A stretch of 64,000 nucleotides of DNA from Eleginops maclovinus (GCF_036324505.1 NC_086360.1:13076293-13140292); one strand, 5' to 3'; positions 28,901 through 40,641 are shown, counted from the stretch's first letter. Made by a program: numbers and translations. Notes: generated by a model not told the origin, from the letters alone.

Positions 28901-30133
28901 TCACTGAACAGCGGAAAATAAAGGAAAGTAGTTTTAGACTGGCAGAATGTCTATAGGGAGGGCTTTTCCCATTGGCAGTTCCATCACTTTGGTCCAAAAA
29001 TGTCTTGTACTATTTTTAGTAATACAAATTGTAGATGTCCTTGATCCCGGGAGGATAACACTTAATGACTTTGGTAAACCTTATTCTTTACTGCCAGCAT
29101 GGGGTTGTCCCTTGTTGTTTTTGATGATTCTTTTCAGCAATGCCATGAATTTGTTTTCATGTTTCCCAAGATTGAGTGCAATAGCCTTGGTCATTCTTTA
29201 ACCAGTCTATAGTATGTTTGTGAGGTTAACATTTTTGTTAATCCATTAATTTGGTTTTGTATCAATCAGCTACAAAACTAACATTCCCGTCAGCCTCAGA
29301 TGCACTTTGGGTTGAGTGCTAATTAGCATTATTTTGCATGCATATTGGCTATAATAAGACGTTGAATGTTACACCTGCCGAACATCAACATGTGTGCATC
29401 ATCATTCGTTTATGTTAGCATGCTGTCATTTGTGTTTAGCTCAAAGCATCACTGTGCCAAAAGTGCAGCCTCACAGACCTGCTAAAGCGTCAGGTCAGGT
29501 GCCTGTTTACAATTTCAAAAGTAATGACTACATTTACCTTTTGTTGGGGGATTTTATTTGTCTACTTAAAATGACTGTCCTTAAATGGTCTTAAACATAA
29601 TGGAAGTTTTGCGGAAACCACTTTGTAAGCCAAATATTATGTTTTAGTTTTTTTTACTTACATTTCGATCTCATCCATTCATTACTGTCTCCTCTCCGGA
29701 ACGACCGTCACTTAGGGAGAGGAGTAAAAAGTAAACATTCATGAATCTCCATGAATCTCTGTGGCTGATGGCATGCTCATTAATTTTCCATGCTTGTGTT
29801 AATCAAATGGCTTTTGGAGAAAAAAAAATCCACGATGCAACGGTGAAGGCAACAGCAGTGAAAGGTCTGTGCACAGCAAATATACAATGGGCAATTTTCT
29901 GAAATAAATAAAATGACAGGATGAAAATGAATCCAGCCGAAGCATAAAACAACAGCTCTGTTAAGTGAAGGAAGATGTTACATTAGAGGGTGGAGAAGCA
30001 AAACAAGATGACAAAGTCTATTCCCTTGTTCAGAGAAAATAGATAAAACCCTGTCAGCAAATTAACAACTGTGTGGCAGCTTTCACACTGGCATGTTTTC
30101 ACTCCTGTCCCCTGTCACCGTGGCCTGAGAGGC

Positions 30134-30168
30134 AGGGAGGGAGGGAGGGAGAGAGGGAGGGAGGGAGG
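30134..30168 (+). repeat. (GGGA)n purine tract with G-quadruplex potential
   Basis: Four GGG runs separated by single A at 30135-30149, then three more at 30155-30165. This fits the G3+N1-7 quadruplex rule. Confidence 0.85.
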
Positions 30169-33119
30169 TGAGACTCTCACCCCACTACACTTCTGACCTC
30201 TTCCTCTCATGTCTTAATGACTGCAGGGACTCTTAGTTCAGGGTCAAGGACTGTAGTGGAAGTTTAACTATCAGAGATTACTTCATGTGAGGGGATATAT
30301 TAAAACATTAATACAAATATTCTATATTATATAATATAATCTGTTCTCAAAGGAAGCTGATAACTTGTATGTGATGTTGACACATAAGCTCAAATCTTCT
30401 TTTGTGAAGGCTCAGAGACGTTCTAAAGAGAGATAAAAATCCAAATTCAATTTTAAATACAAATTCTTCATGTAAAGTTACTGTCATTTGTTCAAAATCA
30501 GTTCTGTATTCACTTTTACTCAAGAAGCTCACAGCAAAGAACACTGCTGGAGATTTCAATTTGGGAGGGAGTTGTTTATACTGAAACTCACTTTCTGTCC
30601 TTTGCAAAATTAACAACATATGCTAAATTATAAATCACATGAAATGTATAATTTATTACATTGTCACCCCAGTTGTGACTCTGGGCTCCTCACATGATGA
30701 CACCATTAATGGGAGCGGCACTGCCATAAATTCAGATTCTTTGGTTCTTTGTAAATTATCACCACATTTTCCTTCTACTCGCTGCACCTACGCTGTTGAA
30801 GGGAAGATACATCACACTTAGGACTTTTGCAAATTCAACTCACATACTCTATTTGTTCCACACTATATACCCTTATGGTTTTCTGATCAGGCCAAGTTTT
30901 GAACTGTGACTATGAAAATAGCCGTCGTGTTTACAGAAAATGTTGGAATGCCCTGAAACCAAGGAAATTGGATGTGTCTCCTCTCAAAGAGGCAGTGAGA
31001 AACCAGGTCACAGATTTCTGTTGTGTGAAGTTGATTGGCATCATCCCTCAACTTTCCAAGGGTGTTTTCTCCTGGCCACTGAAAGTAAGTTTCTCCACAC
31101 AAACACAGTTTCACAGGATTATCCTTGCACTCAGGGCAATATTAGCCAGTTAGAGCCTTATGCTGTGAGTGTGTGAGTGTGCATGAATGTACATGAGTTT
31201 GACTTTTCTCTCTTGGTGGTGTGTGTCATTTTTGGGTTATCTTTCCTTCTCTTATGGTCATTATGGTCTTAGAGTTTTTGAATTTTTGTGTGAGTGTGTG
31301 CATGACTGAATGTGCATGTGACCAGCAGATGAGGAGCAAGCTTCCATCCCAATTCCTGAGCTCCCCTCAAACATCACCCAGGGGCTTTGTTTTGATCCCC
31401 TCGCCAATCATTCTCCTCAGCCTCCTCTTAAGCCCCGTGCATACTGTACTGTATGTGTGAGCAGGGCCAGAGGGATGCATGCACAGTGCCCCCTTAAGCC
31501 CTTTGTGCTCCAAATTTACACCATCTTGCCCTTATTCCTTCTCCCAATTTCTCCCCTGCTCATTCGTTCATGTGTGCAGCACAGGATTTATAACAGTAGA
31601 ACAACGCTTGGCTTTTTTTCTCTGCCATCAGACGTCTCAGAGGTATACTCCCCTTGCTGCTTCTTCACAGCCCAAGGCTTCTTCAAAGCGTGAGAGACAG
31701 TTACTCTCGGTCTCATTCCTGTGAATCTTTGCTGAGAATCATCTGCTGGATTCTTCACGAGTTCTGAGAAGCTTGAGCTGAATGATGCATGCTTTTGTGC
31801 GCTGGAAATGATACAAGAAAATGTTGTTATCACCCCAACAATTCAATGTTCAATGAACGCTCACATGACCTGGACAATTTAATGGATTGGTTTAAAGTTC
31901 AAGGAACAAATGCATTTTTTTTGCTAATGGAATATTAGAAGTGACATACATTTCAATTGTTTGTGAAGGTCTTTATATGTCTGTTTAGGATATTTCTTAG
32001 AAATTTACACAAAGGTACAAATACACAATAACTGGCTGCATTGTACTGTGTGTAATGTGCTTAGCTGTGCTCAGTTTATCTAGAAAACGATCGTATTTAA
32101 GTCCCTTTCTCCATTTTAGCCTTATAGAATTTTACATTAGTATTTGCACTGTGACTGCAAGCCTTCATGACTCAATAGCAGCAGCAGCATGGAGGCCTAT
32201 TTCATTGTTTACACCCTTTAAGGGCTCTCCACTTCCAAACAAGGTCACCTAAATGCCTTTAAGGTACATTTAGTGCAGCTCCTTGGTATGTGTTAATGTG
32301 CTTCCTACAAGGATAACATGTCTCCAGTGTGCTTTTATGTTTCAGCAAGGCAATAATGTCTGTTCTGCAATGAATTTTGGCCCACGTCCAGATTACTGCA
32401 AGACCTAATTATCTTAATATGAAGTGGAGCAGATATTGTCGAGTGCACAAGACAGATTGTTGCAGGCTGTTTAACCACAAAGATCTTCAGCAGGGTAGAG
32501 ATGTCATGCTTTATGACCAAAAATGTAAATATATTTTTTTAGATCATGATATTCAGATTCAATAAATGTTTTGTATTGTACACCATTATAATACTCAACA
32601 AAGTAATAATGCTGAACAGATGTAATCCAGTTTTTATTCTATTCTTTTCTAGTTCAATGTGGAAAGCAGTCTTTCGGGGCGGGTTTAGAGCTACAATAAG
32701 CTATGCATGTCCCCAGGAAGATGTTATGTCCTAAAAGTAAGGGATTAGAGGCATTCATGTAAAGGGTGAACATACACACACACCACAACACAATGAGAAA
32801 AAAACCTCACAGACACACTGTTTGACTCAGGCTTTAAAAATATAGAAATAGTGACGTCAGGAGTCCAGAGTCCCCCGTCGACCCTTACCAAGCCCAGCCC
32901 CACTTAGTTACTGTTGCTATGCCTGTCAGCACCAAGCCCCAACGAAGAACGGCAAGCATTAGATCAAATGTTTTGTAGTGGCCAAACGATGGAATTACAA
33001 CTTCTAATACATAGTATTTACATTTTTGGGGGTGTCTCCAACACTGTATCCACTTCTACTTGAGTACTTGATAACTGCCAAAGAAATATCAAATATCTTA
33101 CCTTCTTTACCTTTTCTTT

Positions 33120-33246
33120 ACGACATACTAAACTGTTACCTTTTTTCATTTTTTCGACATACCATACTATGACTTTTTCACTGTTTTTTGACATAACTTT
33201 ACCATTACGTTTTTCAAATTTTTAGACATACTATACAGTATTACCC
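33120..33246 (+). repeat. Degenerate ~35-bp minisatellite
   Basis: Four head-to-tail degenerate units, each beginning GACATA(C) followed by a CTATACTATTAC-like stretch and a T-rich end with CATTTTT or similar. Unit starts lie near 33121, 33155, 33190 and 33226. Confidence 0.75.
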
Positions 33247-34509
33247 TGCACACTGCACTGTCAAACAGGCAGAGTAACATAAACACTCACTCACACACAA
33301 TCTTGTAAAACAGACAGACAGACTCCACTATGAGGCTCATGTACTTATCCCATGACACATTAATGACAAACTAACCAACATGGAGAACGACCATTAAGGG
33401 GCCTATTGACCTCCATTAATGACTCATTGAGTGCCATATTAATTCACAGGGGACCCATTACTCTGTGTTCTAGAGTGTGTGAGCTCACATGTGTGTCCTG
33501 TATTTTCACTTTATTTAAATCTATGCAGATTTTCTTTTGACAAGGCAGATAATTATCTATTTTCTGTTGGTTTATCCGTTGTGCTTTTGTGTCTGTGTCG
33601 TGGCTGCAGGGAATGTTTTTGGGCAAAGACAATCATAAAAAAACCCTAGGATATGTGCCATTAACAACAGCCTTGGTATCACTATCAGTGCGGGGATAAT
33701 AATTGCTGGATGGGAGGATTAGCGCATGGCTAAGCTTGTTGTGACCACAGATTGCAGGGCACTCGAAATGAGCACTGCCGGCCCTCGGCCAGGGTGGATT
33801 AGAGTTGAACAGGACTGGTGGGGGCAGGGAATGCATGGTTTACTTAAAGGCTGGCTGCAGGGTCTAATGGATGGCTCACTGGTTAGCTGGTCTGAGGGTG
33901 TTGTTGAAAGTCTGGCAGGGTGCCCTCTGTAGCTGTCGCTGGCATGGAAAGAGACAACAAGCCCTCGGATAGATGGGTCAAAATCTCGGGTCATGAGCCA
34001 GAGTGAAGGCTACTGATCTTCACTGGAAAAATTTGCAGCATATGGTGTTTCTACAAGCAACTGCTAATCAAAGAGCAACTCAGACAATACTTACTTCTCA
34101 ATGCATTAAGGTGTTAATGTGTAAAGCCACAATAGCACCCATCATTACAGCTGTCCACTTTTGGATGTACTTCTGGAATTTGCACTAAATTAGAGTGTAC
34201 TGGCACAGTGAACAACAAGTGATCCTTCATCCTTCGACTGGTTTCTCACTCTCTAGCACTCCTACGTGTAGTTGAGTCAAACTGCCGTGTAATAAATCAA
34301 CACACATACATGGGAGTACACAGAATGTAAACATTTTTTAAAAGACATCTGACAAACTGGCTAATGGGTTGACATTTAAATGATAGCTATCACAGTTAAG
34401 GCTCAGTGACATGTTGAAGAGGAAGATACCACAACAGTCATTTAAAAAATATTTTAATGAAACTAAGAAAACAACATGATAAATAAATCTGTAGTTGTTA
34501 AGTCAGTGC

Positions 34510-34514
34510 TGGGT
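34510..34514. repeat. Target-site duplication (left)
   Basis: TGGGT directly before the LTR, repeated at 40637-40641. Five bp is typical of BEL/Pao integrase. Confidence 0.9.
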
Positions 34515-34874
34515 TGTTGTGTAGTTTTAAGCTTCTAATGATGATCAAACGTTTTCTTTGAACGGAACTTTACTTCCAAATGCACTATTACAGTATTACA
34601 AAGAAGTAGTATTTATTTAAACTAAGGCAGGTTGCGACTTGCGACTTCATCTCTGGAATCCTTCATACAACGAATACACATTACACATTACTTCCTGTTC
34701 ATCAAAATAAAGGTCTCACATTATCACATTCAAACTAATAATTTTACCATCAGGAAGTAACATTCTCCAAATATCTACTGTAAATAATGTAAATACTTTT
34801 CTCCTAACTGTTTTTAAACTAAACAATATAATCATGTCAATTTTACTATTGGATTCAAATAATAATTCACAACA
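34515..34874 (-). repeat. 3' LTR of BEL/Pao element
   Basis: A 360-bp copy identical by eye to 40277-40636. It contains TTTATT at 34612-34617 (AATAAA on the element strand), a likely poly(A) signal, and a tandem TTGCGAC pair. Confidence 0.96.
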
Positions 34875-34887
34875 TTCCCGCCCAATG
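34875..34887 (-). other. Candidate polypurine tract of BEL/Pao element
   Basis: On the element strand ATTGGGCGGGAA abuts the 3' LTR, the expected position of the plus-strand primer. It is short and interrupted by one C. A perfect 16-bp palindrome (ATGAACAATTGTTCAT) overlaps its outer side. Confidence 0.6.
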
Positions 34888-34915
34888 AACAATTGTTCAT
34901 TACTATTCAGTCCAC

Positions 34916-37900
34916 TTAATTAATCTCCAAAGGATATATCAGCTGAACAGGTCTTCTTAACACACTGCCCGTAGAAGTACGAACAGTACAGGAACGAATG
35001 AGTCCATCTCTTCCTGGAAACAGTTCTGTTATTCTGCCTATTTTCCAGGTCTGCCGGGGTGCATTGTCTTCTCCGATCAGGATGACATCTCCCACCTTCA
35101 GCACAGTGGGTGTAGGTGTCTCACACTTGTGAGCTGATTTCAAGTCCATCAAGTAGTCTTTTCGCCAGCTGTTCCAAAGGCTGGTCAAGAGTCTTTGACG
35201 GTACTTCCATCTCCTTCCCATGTCCTCTCTGCTCACATTTGTCGCCTGAGATGGTGGAAGCATAGTCTTTGGGGGTAGAGAAGTTAGTCTTTTTCCAACC
35301 AGGAAATGAGCCGGTGTGAGTGGCTGGGGCTCTGAAACATCCTCATGTACATAAGAGAGGGGCCTGGAGTTCAGCACAGCCTCTACCTCGGCAAGCATGG
35401 TTGTAAGCTCCTCAAAACTTAATGAAGCTTTCCCCAGGATCTTCTTTAGGCATGTTTTAACAGATCTTACAAGTCTCTCCCAAAAGCCGCCCCACCATGC
35501 AGCTCTCTCAGCAATGAACTTCCAGGTGATCCCCTTATCTGTGAAAAACTCTGTGAGCTCTGATCCCCTGAATGACTTCCACAGTTCTTTGAGATCTTGG
35601 TCTGCTCTTTTGAATGTTTTGGCATTGTCCGAGTAAATAACTTTACACAGCCCTCGTCTTGCAATAAATCTCCTTAAAGCTAAAAGAAAGTTTTCAGTGG
35701 TCTGGTCTGTGACTAACTCCAAATGCACTGCCCTAGTGACAGCACAAGTGAAGAGTGCAATGTATGCCTTCTTAGGCTGTCCACTAGACTTTACATACAG
35801 TGGACCTGCAAAATCTATCCCAACTACTTCAAAAGGTGGGGATTCTGTGACTCTGTCTCTGGGTAATGGAGCTGTTATTTGCTGAGCTGGTTTCACCTTT
35901 AACCTCCTACAGATGTAACAATGTGACACCACCCGCTTCACTAGCTGTCTCCCCTTTAAAACCCAGTATCTTTCCCGCATTTGAACAAGAGTATCTCTTA
36001 CCCCAGAATGCATCACTCTCTCATGGCATTGCTGAACTAGTAGCTCAGAGTATCTGTGATTCGTTGGTAGCACATATGGGTGTTGTTCTCTGTAACTAAA
36101 GTTAGAGTGCTGTAACCTGCCTCCTACACTGACAAGGCCATTTTTATCCAAGAATGGTTTCAAGTCTCTGATTTTCGAATCTCTCTTGATGTCTTGACCT
36201 GATGTCAGCTGACAAATTTCTTGGCTGAAGCTCTGCTCTTGTGTCATCTTCACCCAGTACACTTCTGCTGCAGTGAGCTCCTCAGAAGTTAGCTCTCCCT
36301 GCGTTTTCAGACTGGAGCGGGCATTAGCTATGAACCTTTTCACCCATGCAGTTATTCTTAACACTGTCTTTAACCTGCTGTACTTGTGTAAGTCTAACAG
36401 TGGTTCAACTTGTTCAGTGCTAGCGAGCTGTACTGCTGTCTGGAACTTGGATCTGAGCTCAGTGCTCACCTCATCCGCAACACGGTCCTCATCAATGTTC
36501 TCTGCCTCATCAGTTGGTGATAGTGACGGAGGGCCGCTCCACCACAGCCGGCTTTGGATGAGGTTCTCGACGCTCTGGCCTCTGGTGGGTAAATCAGCTG
36601 GATTGGTTTTACCCTGGCAGTGAGACCACTGTTCTGGATTGGTGAGACCTTGTATCTCAGTCACTCGGTTTGACACAAACGGCTTCCATTTTTGTGCTGC
36701 ACTGCGTATCCAATGGAAAACAATCATCGAATCTGTTCTCATACTCAGCTGATTTTTCTCCATGTTCAGAGGCTTGAGAAGATTATTTCCTAACCTTGCT
36801 CCAATCAGTGCACCCATAAGCTCTAAGCGTGGTAAAGTCAATTTCTTTAATGGGGCTACCTTTGCCTTGGATGCCACAAAACTTGTCACAATCTCCCCTT
36901 CCTTGTTCGGTCCTTGTAGATAGGCAACAGCACCGTATGCCTTCTCACTGGCGTCGCAGAAGACGTGCAGTTTCAGTGTCTGTGAGTTTGGCTGAATGTC
37001 AATGTGGTACCATCTCGGAATGGCTAGAAGGTGTAGCTTCGGCAGCTCCGCACACCACTGATTCCATTTTTCAGCCAAATCTGTGGGCAACTGTTCATCC
37101 CAACTGATTCCCCTCTCCCACAGCTCTTGAAACAGGCACTTTACCCGTATGGTGAATGGAGTAAGGAAACCAATAGGGTCAAAGATACGAGCTGATGTCT
37201 GTAGCACACTTCTCTTTGTGTTCTCTTTGCCCTTTAAAATGTTCAACAGTCCCTTTAAATCAAACACAAACTCATCTTTCTCTGATCTCCATACTAACCC
37301 CAACACTTTCAGCACATTTCCACAGGTGTCTGTTTCTGTCGCGTGCTCCACTCCACTCTCTGCCCACTTGGCTCTCAGATGTGGTGAGTTGGTTACCCAT
37401 TTGCACAGGTTCATGCCGGCATGGGACAGGATCTCCTTTGCTGTTGAGGAAACTGAAAGGGCTTCATTCACATTACTTGAGCTGTAGATCAGATCATCCA
37501 CGTAGAGAGACTCTCTCAGTGCCTCCACTGCCCTGGGCTGCTCACTGTCATACTGCTTGATGTGGTTTCTTATGGTGGCAGCTAACAGGAATGGGCTGGG
37601 CGACACTCCGAAAACTACTCTACTCATCCTCATAATCCGCAGCTCACCTTCAGCATCTTTGGTCAGAGGTCCATGTAGCCACAGGAACCTAACAGCATCT
37701 TTGTCCTTCTCTGCTAGAGCTATCTGCAGGAAAGCCTTGGTAATGTCTGCAGTAAAGGCTATCTCATGTAATCTGAATTTGATTAGCACATCTAACAGGT
37801 TTGGATTAAGGTTTGGCCCGGTCAGTAAACAGTCATTTAGGGAGGGGCAACCTTCCTCATGTGATGATGCATCAAATACAATTCTCAGTTTAGTTGTTAC

Positions 37901-40192
37901 CTTATCTTCTCGAAGAACAGCATGATGTGGCATGTAGTATCTCACAGCCTCTGGCTGCTCTGCCGCTGACACATCCTCAGGTACATCCTCACAGATGCCT
38001 TGCTGCAGATAATCCTGTATGACATCATTGTACCTTGAGTACAGGGTTGCATCCATTTTGAGTCTCCTCTTGAGGCCTTCGAACCGTCCTTTAGCCACTC
38101 GGAAGTTGTCTGGGAGTGTCGGTTTGTCAGGTCGCCATGGTAACTCAACTTGGTAGCGGTCATCTTTGTGTGTCACAGTCTGTTCAAAGTTCTGTAGAGC
38201 GTCAGTTTCCACTGCACTCTGGGCCTTCTCATTAACAATGCCCAGTGACTCCACCTCCCAAAAGGCATGTAGCTGTTTTGAGATCTGTGTGTCCTCTTCT
38301 AGGCTGATGTGCATACAAGTAGCATCAGTTACACTGGATGTTGAAACTGGCCCCTGCAAAGCCCACCCGAAGCTGCTTTCTACGGCCACTAGTGATTCTG
38401 TTATTCTCTGGACTTTGCCTGACACCACTTTCCAGTAATAGTCTGCCCCTATGAGCATCGACAGTTCTGGGTCATCAGGGCCGTCCAGTGGAAAATCAGC
38501 AAGCTGCAGACCTTTTCTCCTGAGCTCCTCTTGGATGGGTTCACTGGGGACCTTTATCACTGCCGAGCACACTTGAGGGGTTTCCACAGCTTCAATCTCA
38601 ATCCTTTGCTGTGTGTTCCACACATTTTCCAGAGAGACCTTCACAATGTTACGCTGTGCCTTCACATGAGCTGTAGATCCAAAGGTGTGTAGATGCAGCG
38701 TTTCTTGTCTTACCACTGGTAATCTTAAGGCTTTCACCACACCCTCATGAATGAAGCTTCTCTGGCTGCCTCCATCTAACAGACAGCGTACGATTTTTCT
38801 CCCTGCTGGGCCCTCTGTCCATGCTTTCACTGTCTGGAGCAACACTGTGTTCTGTGAATTAGCTTTCTGTTTCGCTGTGCTGGACACAGAGGACACAACA
38901 GCCTCTGTGCTGCCACTGTCCACATCTGCCTTTGCTTCACCTTGCTCACAAACTGACTGGTGATGTCTGCGACCACACAGAGGGCATGAAACACCTTTAA
39001 CTTTGCAGAATTTTGCTATGTGTTTTGGGCCAAGGCACACGTAGCATCTTCCAAGCTTTCTTAATTTTTCTTTGCGAGTAGACACAGAATTCTCAGTACA
39101 ATGTTCTGGTTTATGGTTAGCACTGTCACAATATATGCAGATCTGTGGTGCATTACTTGCTGTGTGCAACGCAGTAGCTGAGGGCACGTTCCATTTTTTA
39201 GGTTTGTTTTCATAAGGGGGTGCTGGCCTACTGAATGGTTTATTACTTGGTGGAATGTCTCTTTGAATGTTACCTGGTCTGGTAAGCTGAAGTGCTCTCT
39301 CTCTGCTTTGGACCTCTTTTTGCAGGAACTGGATGAGCTCTGGCACCTTCCATTCGTCATTGGGGTCTGACTTGCGCGTGTAGACTAGTGCTATGTCTTC
39401 CGGCAGAAGCTGGAGCAGTACTGGACATAGCAGGCAGCCATATGTGTCACTGTGAACTCCCATGGACTCTAGACTGCGAATCTGTATTTCACATTCGTCG
39501 TACAGGTGCCTGAGTGCTGCAACATCTGATGACCTTTTCACAGGGGTTAAGCTCAGTAGTTTGGACATGTGTGCACTAATTACAATGTCTTTCCTTCCAA
39601 AACGATTGCGGAGCAATTCAACTGCAGCGTCATAATTGCTATCATTCAAAGTAAGCCCTGCAACAGCTCTTGCTGCTGCTCCAGTCAAATAGGATCTCAG
39701 ATAGGTAAATTTCTCCCTCTTACACAGTGCATCATTCTCATGAATAGCCGTTTCATACTGAGACCAGAATTCTTGCCACTGGCTAATTTCTCCACTGTAT
39801 TTCTCTATCACCAGCTTCGGTAGTTTAACAGTCTGTCTACTCACTGGTCTCACGGAGTTCGAACTTGCATTGCTCACCCGCACACTCACGTTATCACGTG
39901 CAGGCTGAATGAGCCTCGTGGCACGAACCTTCAGCGTGGTAATGCGGTCCTGGTATTCCTGAGTACTAGCAATCTCCGTCTCAAGGTCGTCTGTCGACGT
40001 TTCATCTTCAATGCCTTTGTTTAAGTCCATTAAAATATCTTCCTTGGTCGACAATACTGACAGCATTTCACGAAGTTTATCACAGTCGGGCACCTCATTG
40101 ATCACCTCCTCATCTAAGCGATTCAACAACTTCGTTGTAGATGTGCGTACCGTCTTTCTCTTCTTCTTCATCCGTTCAAAACGCTCGGCCAT
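34916..40192 (-). CDS. BEL/Pao gag-pol polyprotein, intact
   Basis: A 1758-residue uninterrupted frame, started at the first ATG (good context, GCAGAGATGG). Approximate residue positions follow. A Pao-type gag (DUF1759-like) occupies 120-310. Three zinc knuckles lie at 350-415 (CX2CX4HX4C twice, then CX2CX4HX3C). An aspartic protease near 470 has the motif LLDGGSQ. The reverse transcriptase at about 700-960 has the box YVDD near 897. RNase H at 1070-1200 shows the acidic residues in FCDAS, LPRLEL, RTDS and NPAD. An HHCC zinc domain lies at about 1365-1420. The integrase core at 1455-1600 has D in GIDFAG, D in YSDNAK and E in GGFWERL. A DUF5641-like C-terminus ends the protein. Gag and pol share one frame, usual in this group. 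All key motifs are present and no stop or frameshift is seen, so the element may be active. No envelope domain. Confidence 0.96.
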   Translation of the reverse strand: MAERFERMKKKRKTVRTSTTKLLNRLDEEVINEVPDCDKLREMLSVLSTKEDILMDLNKGIEDETSTDDLETEIASTQEYQDRITTLKVRATRLIQPARDNVSVRVSNASSNSVRPVSRQTVKLPKLVIEKYSGEISQWQEFWSQYETAIHENDALCKREKFTYLRSYLTGAAARAVAGLTLNDSNYDAAVELLRNRFGRKDIVISAHMSKLLSLTPVKRSSDVAALRHLYDECEIQIRSLESMGVHSDTYGCLLCPVLLQLLPEDIALVYTRKSDPNDEWKVPELIQFLQKEVQSRERALQLTRPGNIQRDIPPSNKPFSRPAPPYENKPKKWNVPSATALHTASNAPQICIYCDSANHKPEHCTENSVSTRKEKLRKLGRCYVCLGPKHIAKFCKVKGVSCPLCGRRHHQSVCEQGEAKADVDSGSTEAVVSSVSSTAKQKANSQNTVLLQTVKAWTEGPAGRKIVRCLLDGGSQRSFIHEGVVKALRLPVVRQETLHLHTFGSTAHVKAQRNIVKVSLENVWNTQQRIEIEAVETPQVCSAVIKVPSEPIQEELRRKGLQLADFPLDGPDDPELSMLIGADYYWKVVSGKVQRITESLVAVESSFGWALQGPVSTSSVTDATCMHISLEEDTQISKQLHAFWEVESLGIVNEKAQSAVETDALQNFEQTVTHKDDRYQVELPWRPDKPTLPDNFRVAKGRFEGLKRRLKMDATLYSRYNDVIQDYLQQGICEDVPEDVSAAEQPEAVRYYMPHHAVLREDKVTTKLRIVFDASSHEEGCPSLNDCLLTGPNLNPNLLDVLIKFRLHEIAFTADITKAFLQIALAEKDKDAVRFLWLHGPLTKDAEGELRIMRMSRVVFGVSPSPFLLAATIRNHIKQYDSEQPRAVEALRESLYVDDLIYSSSNVNEALSVSSTAKEILSHAGMNLCKWVTNSPHLRAKWAESGVEHATETDTCGNVLKVLGLVWRSEKDEFVFDLKGLLNILKGKENTKRSVLQTSARIFDPIGFLTPFTIRVKCLFQELWERGISWDEQLPTDLAEKWNQWCAELPKLHLLAIPRWYHIDIQPNSQTLKLHVFCDASEKAYGAVAYLQGPNKEGEIVTSFVASKAKVAPLKKLTLPRLELMGALIGARLGNNLLKPLNMEKNQLSMRTDSMIVFHWIRSAAQKWKPFVSNRVTEIQGLTNPEQWSHCQGKTNPADLPTRGQSVENLIQSRLWWSGPPSLSPTDEAENIDEDRVADEVSTELRSKFQTAVQLASTEQVEPLLDLHKYSRLKTVLRITAWVKRFIANARSSLKTQGELTSEELTAAEVYWVKMTQEQSFSQEICQLTSGQDIKRDSKIRDLKPFLDKNGLVSVGGRLQHSNFSYREQHPYVLPTNHRYSELLVQQCHERVMHSGVRDTLVQMRERYWVLKGRQLVKRVVSHCYICRRLKVKPAQQITAPLPRDRVTESPPFEVVGIDFAGPLYVKSSGQPKKAYIALFTCAVTRAVHLELVTDQTTENFLLALRRFIARRGLCKVIYSDNAKTFKRADQDLKELWKSFRGSELTEFFTDKGITWKFIAERAAWWGGFWERLVRSVKTCLKKILGKASLSFEELTTMLAEVEAVLNSRPLSYVHEDVSEPQPLTPAHFLVGKRLTSLPPKTMLPPSQATNVSREDMGRRWKYRQRLLTSLWNSWRKDYLMDLKSAHKCETPTPTVLKVGDVILIGEDNAPRQTWKIGRITELFPGRDGLIRSCTVRTSTGSVLRRPVQLIYPLEIN

Positions 40193-40255
40193 CTCTGCTG
40201 CCAATGTAGCTAGCGTTAGCTTCCAACTTCGACACAGTCAATTCAATCTTCAATT

Positions 40256-40273
40256 TCCCTGGTTTCGGCACCA
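40256..40273 (-). other. Candidate primer-binding site
   Basis: On the element strand TGGTGCCGAAACCAGGGA starts four bases after the 5' LTR. TGG complements a tRNA CCA end and the position is right. I cannot assign the tRNA. Confidence 0.7.
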
Positions 40274-40276
40274 AAA

Positions 40277-40636
40277 TGTTGTGTAGTTTTAAGCTTCTAA
40301 TGATGATCAAACGTTTTCTTTGAACGGAACTTTACTTCCAAATGCACTATTACAGTATTACAAAGAAGTAGTATTTATTTAAACTAAGGCAGGTTGCGAC
40401 TTGCGACTTCATCTCTGGAATCCTTCATACAACGAATACACATTACACATTACTTCCTGTTCATCAAAATAAAGGTCTCACATTATCACATTCAAACTAA
40501 TAATTTTACCATCAGGAAGTAACATTCTCCAAATATCTACTGTAAATAATGTAAATACTTTTCTCCTAACTGTTTTTAAACTAAACAATATAATCATGTC
40601 AATTTTACTATTGGATTCAAATAATAATTCACAACA
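40277..40636 (-). repeat. 5' LTR of BEL/Pao element
   Basis: 360 bp, identical by eye to the copy at 34515-34874. It would drive transcription of the element leftwards. AATAAA on the element strand corresponds to 40374-40379. Confidence 0.96.
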
Positions 40637-40641
40637 TGGGT
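40637..40641. repeat. Target-site duplication (right)
   Basis: TGGGT directly after the LTR, the partner of 34510-34514. Confidence 0.9.

Larger units (their letters stand above)
34515..40636 (-). mobile_element. Complete BEL/Pao LTR retrotransposon
   Basis: A 6122-bp element on the - strand. It has two 360-bp LTRs that I read as identical base for base, with 7-bp inverted ends (TGTTGTG...CACAACA), and a TGGGT duplication on both sides. A candidate primer-binding site follows the 5' LTR, and a short purine tract precedes the 3' LTR. One long gag-pol frame lies between them. The domain order protease, RT, RNase H, integrase, the YVDD RT box, the Pao-type gag and the 5-bp duplication place it in BEL/Pao (Belpaoviridae). 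There is no envelope frame. Identical LTRs imply recent insertion. It lies about 2.4 kb beyond the inferred sema6a 3' end, on the same strand as that gene. Confidence 0.97.

Noticed and set aside
34515..34915. Possible envelope gene in the BEL element
   Set aside because: Only about 40 bases separate the gag-pol stop from the 3' LTR; there is no room.
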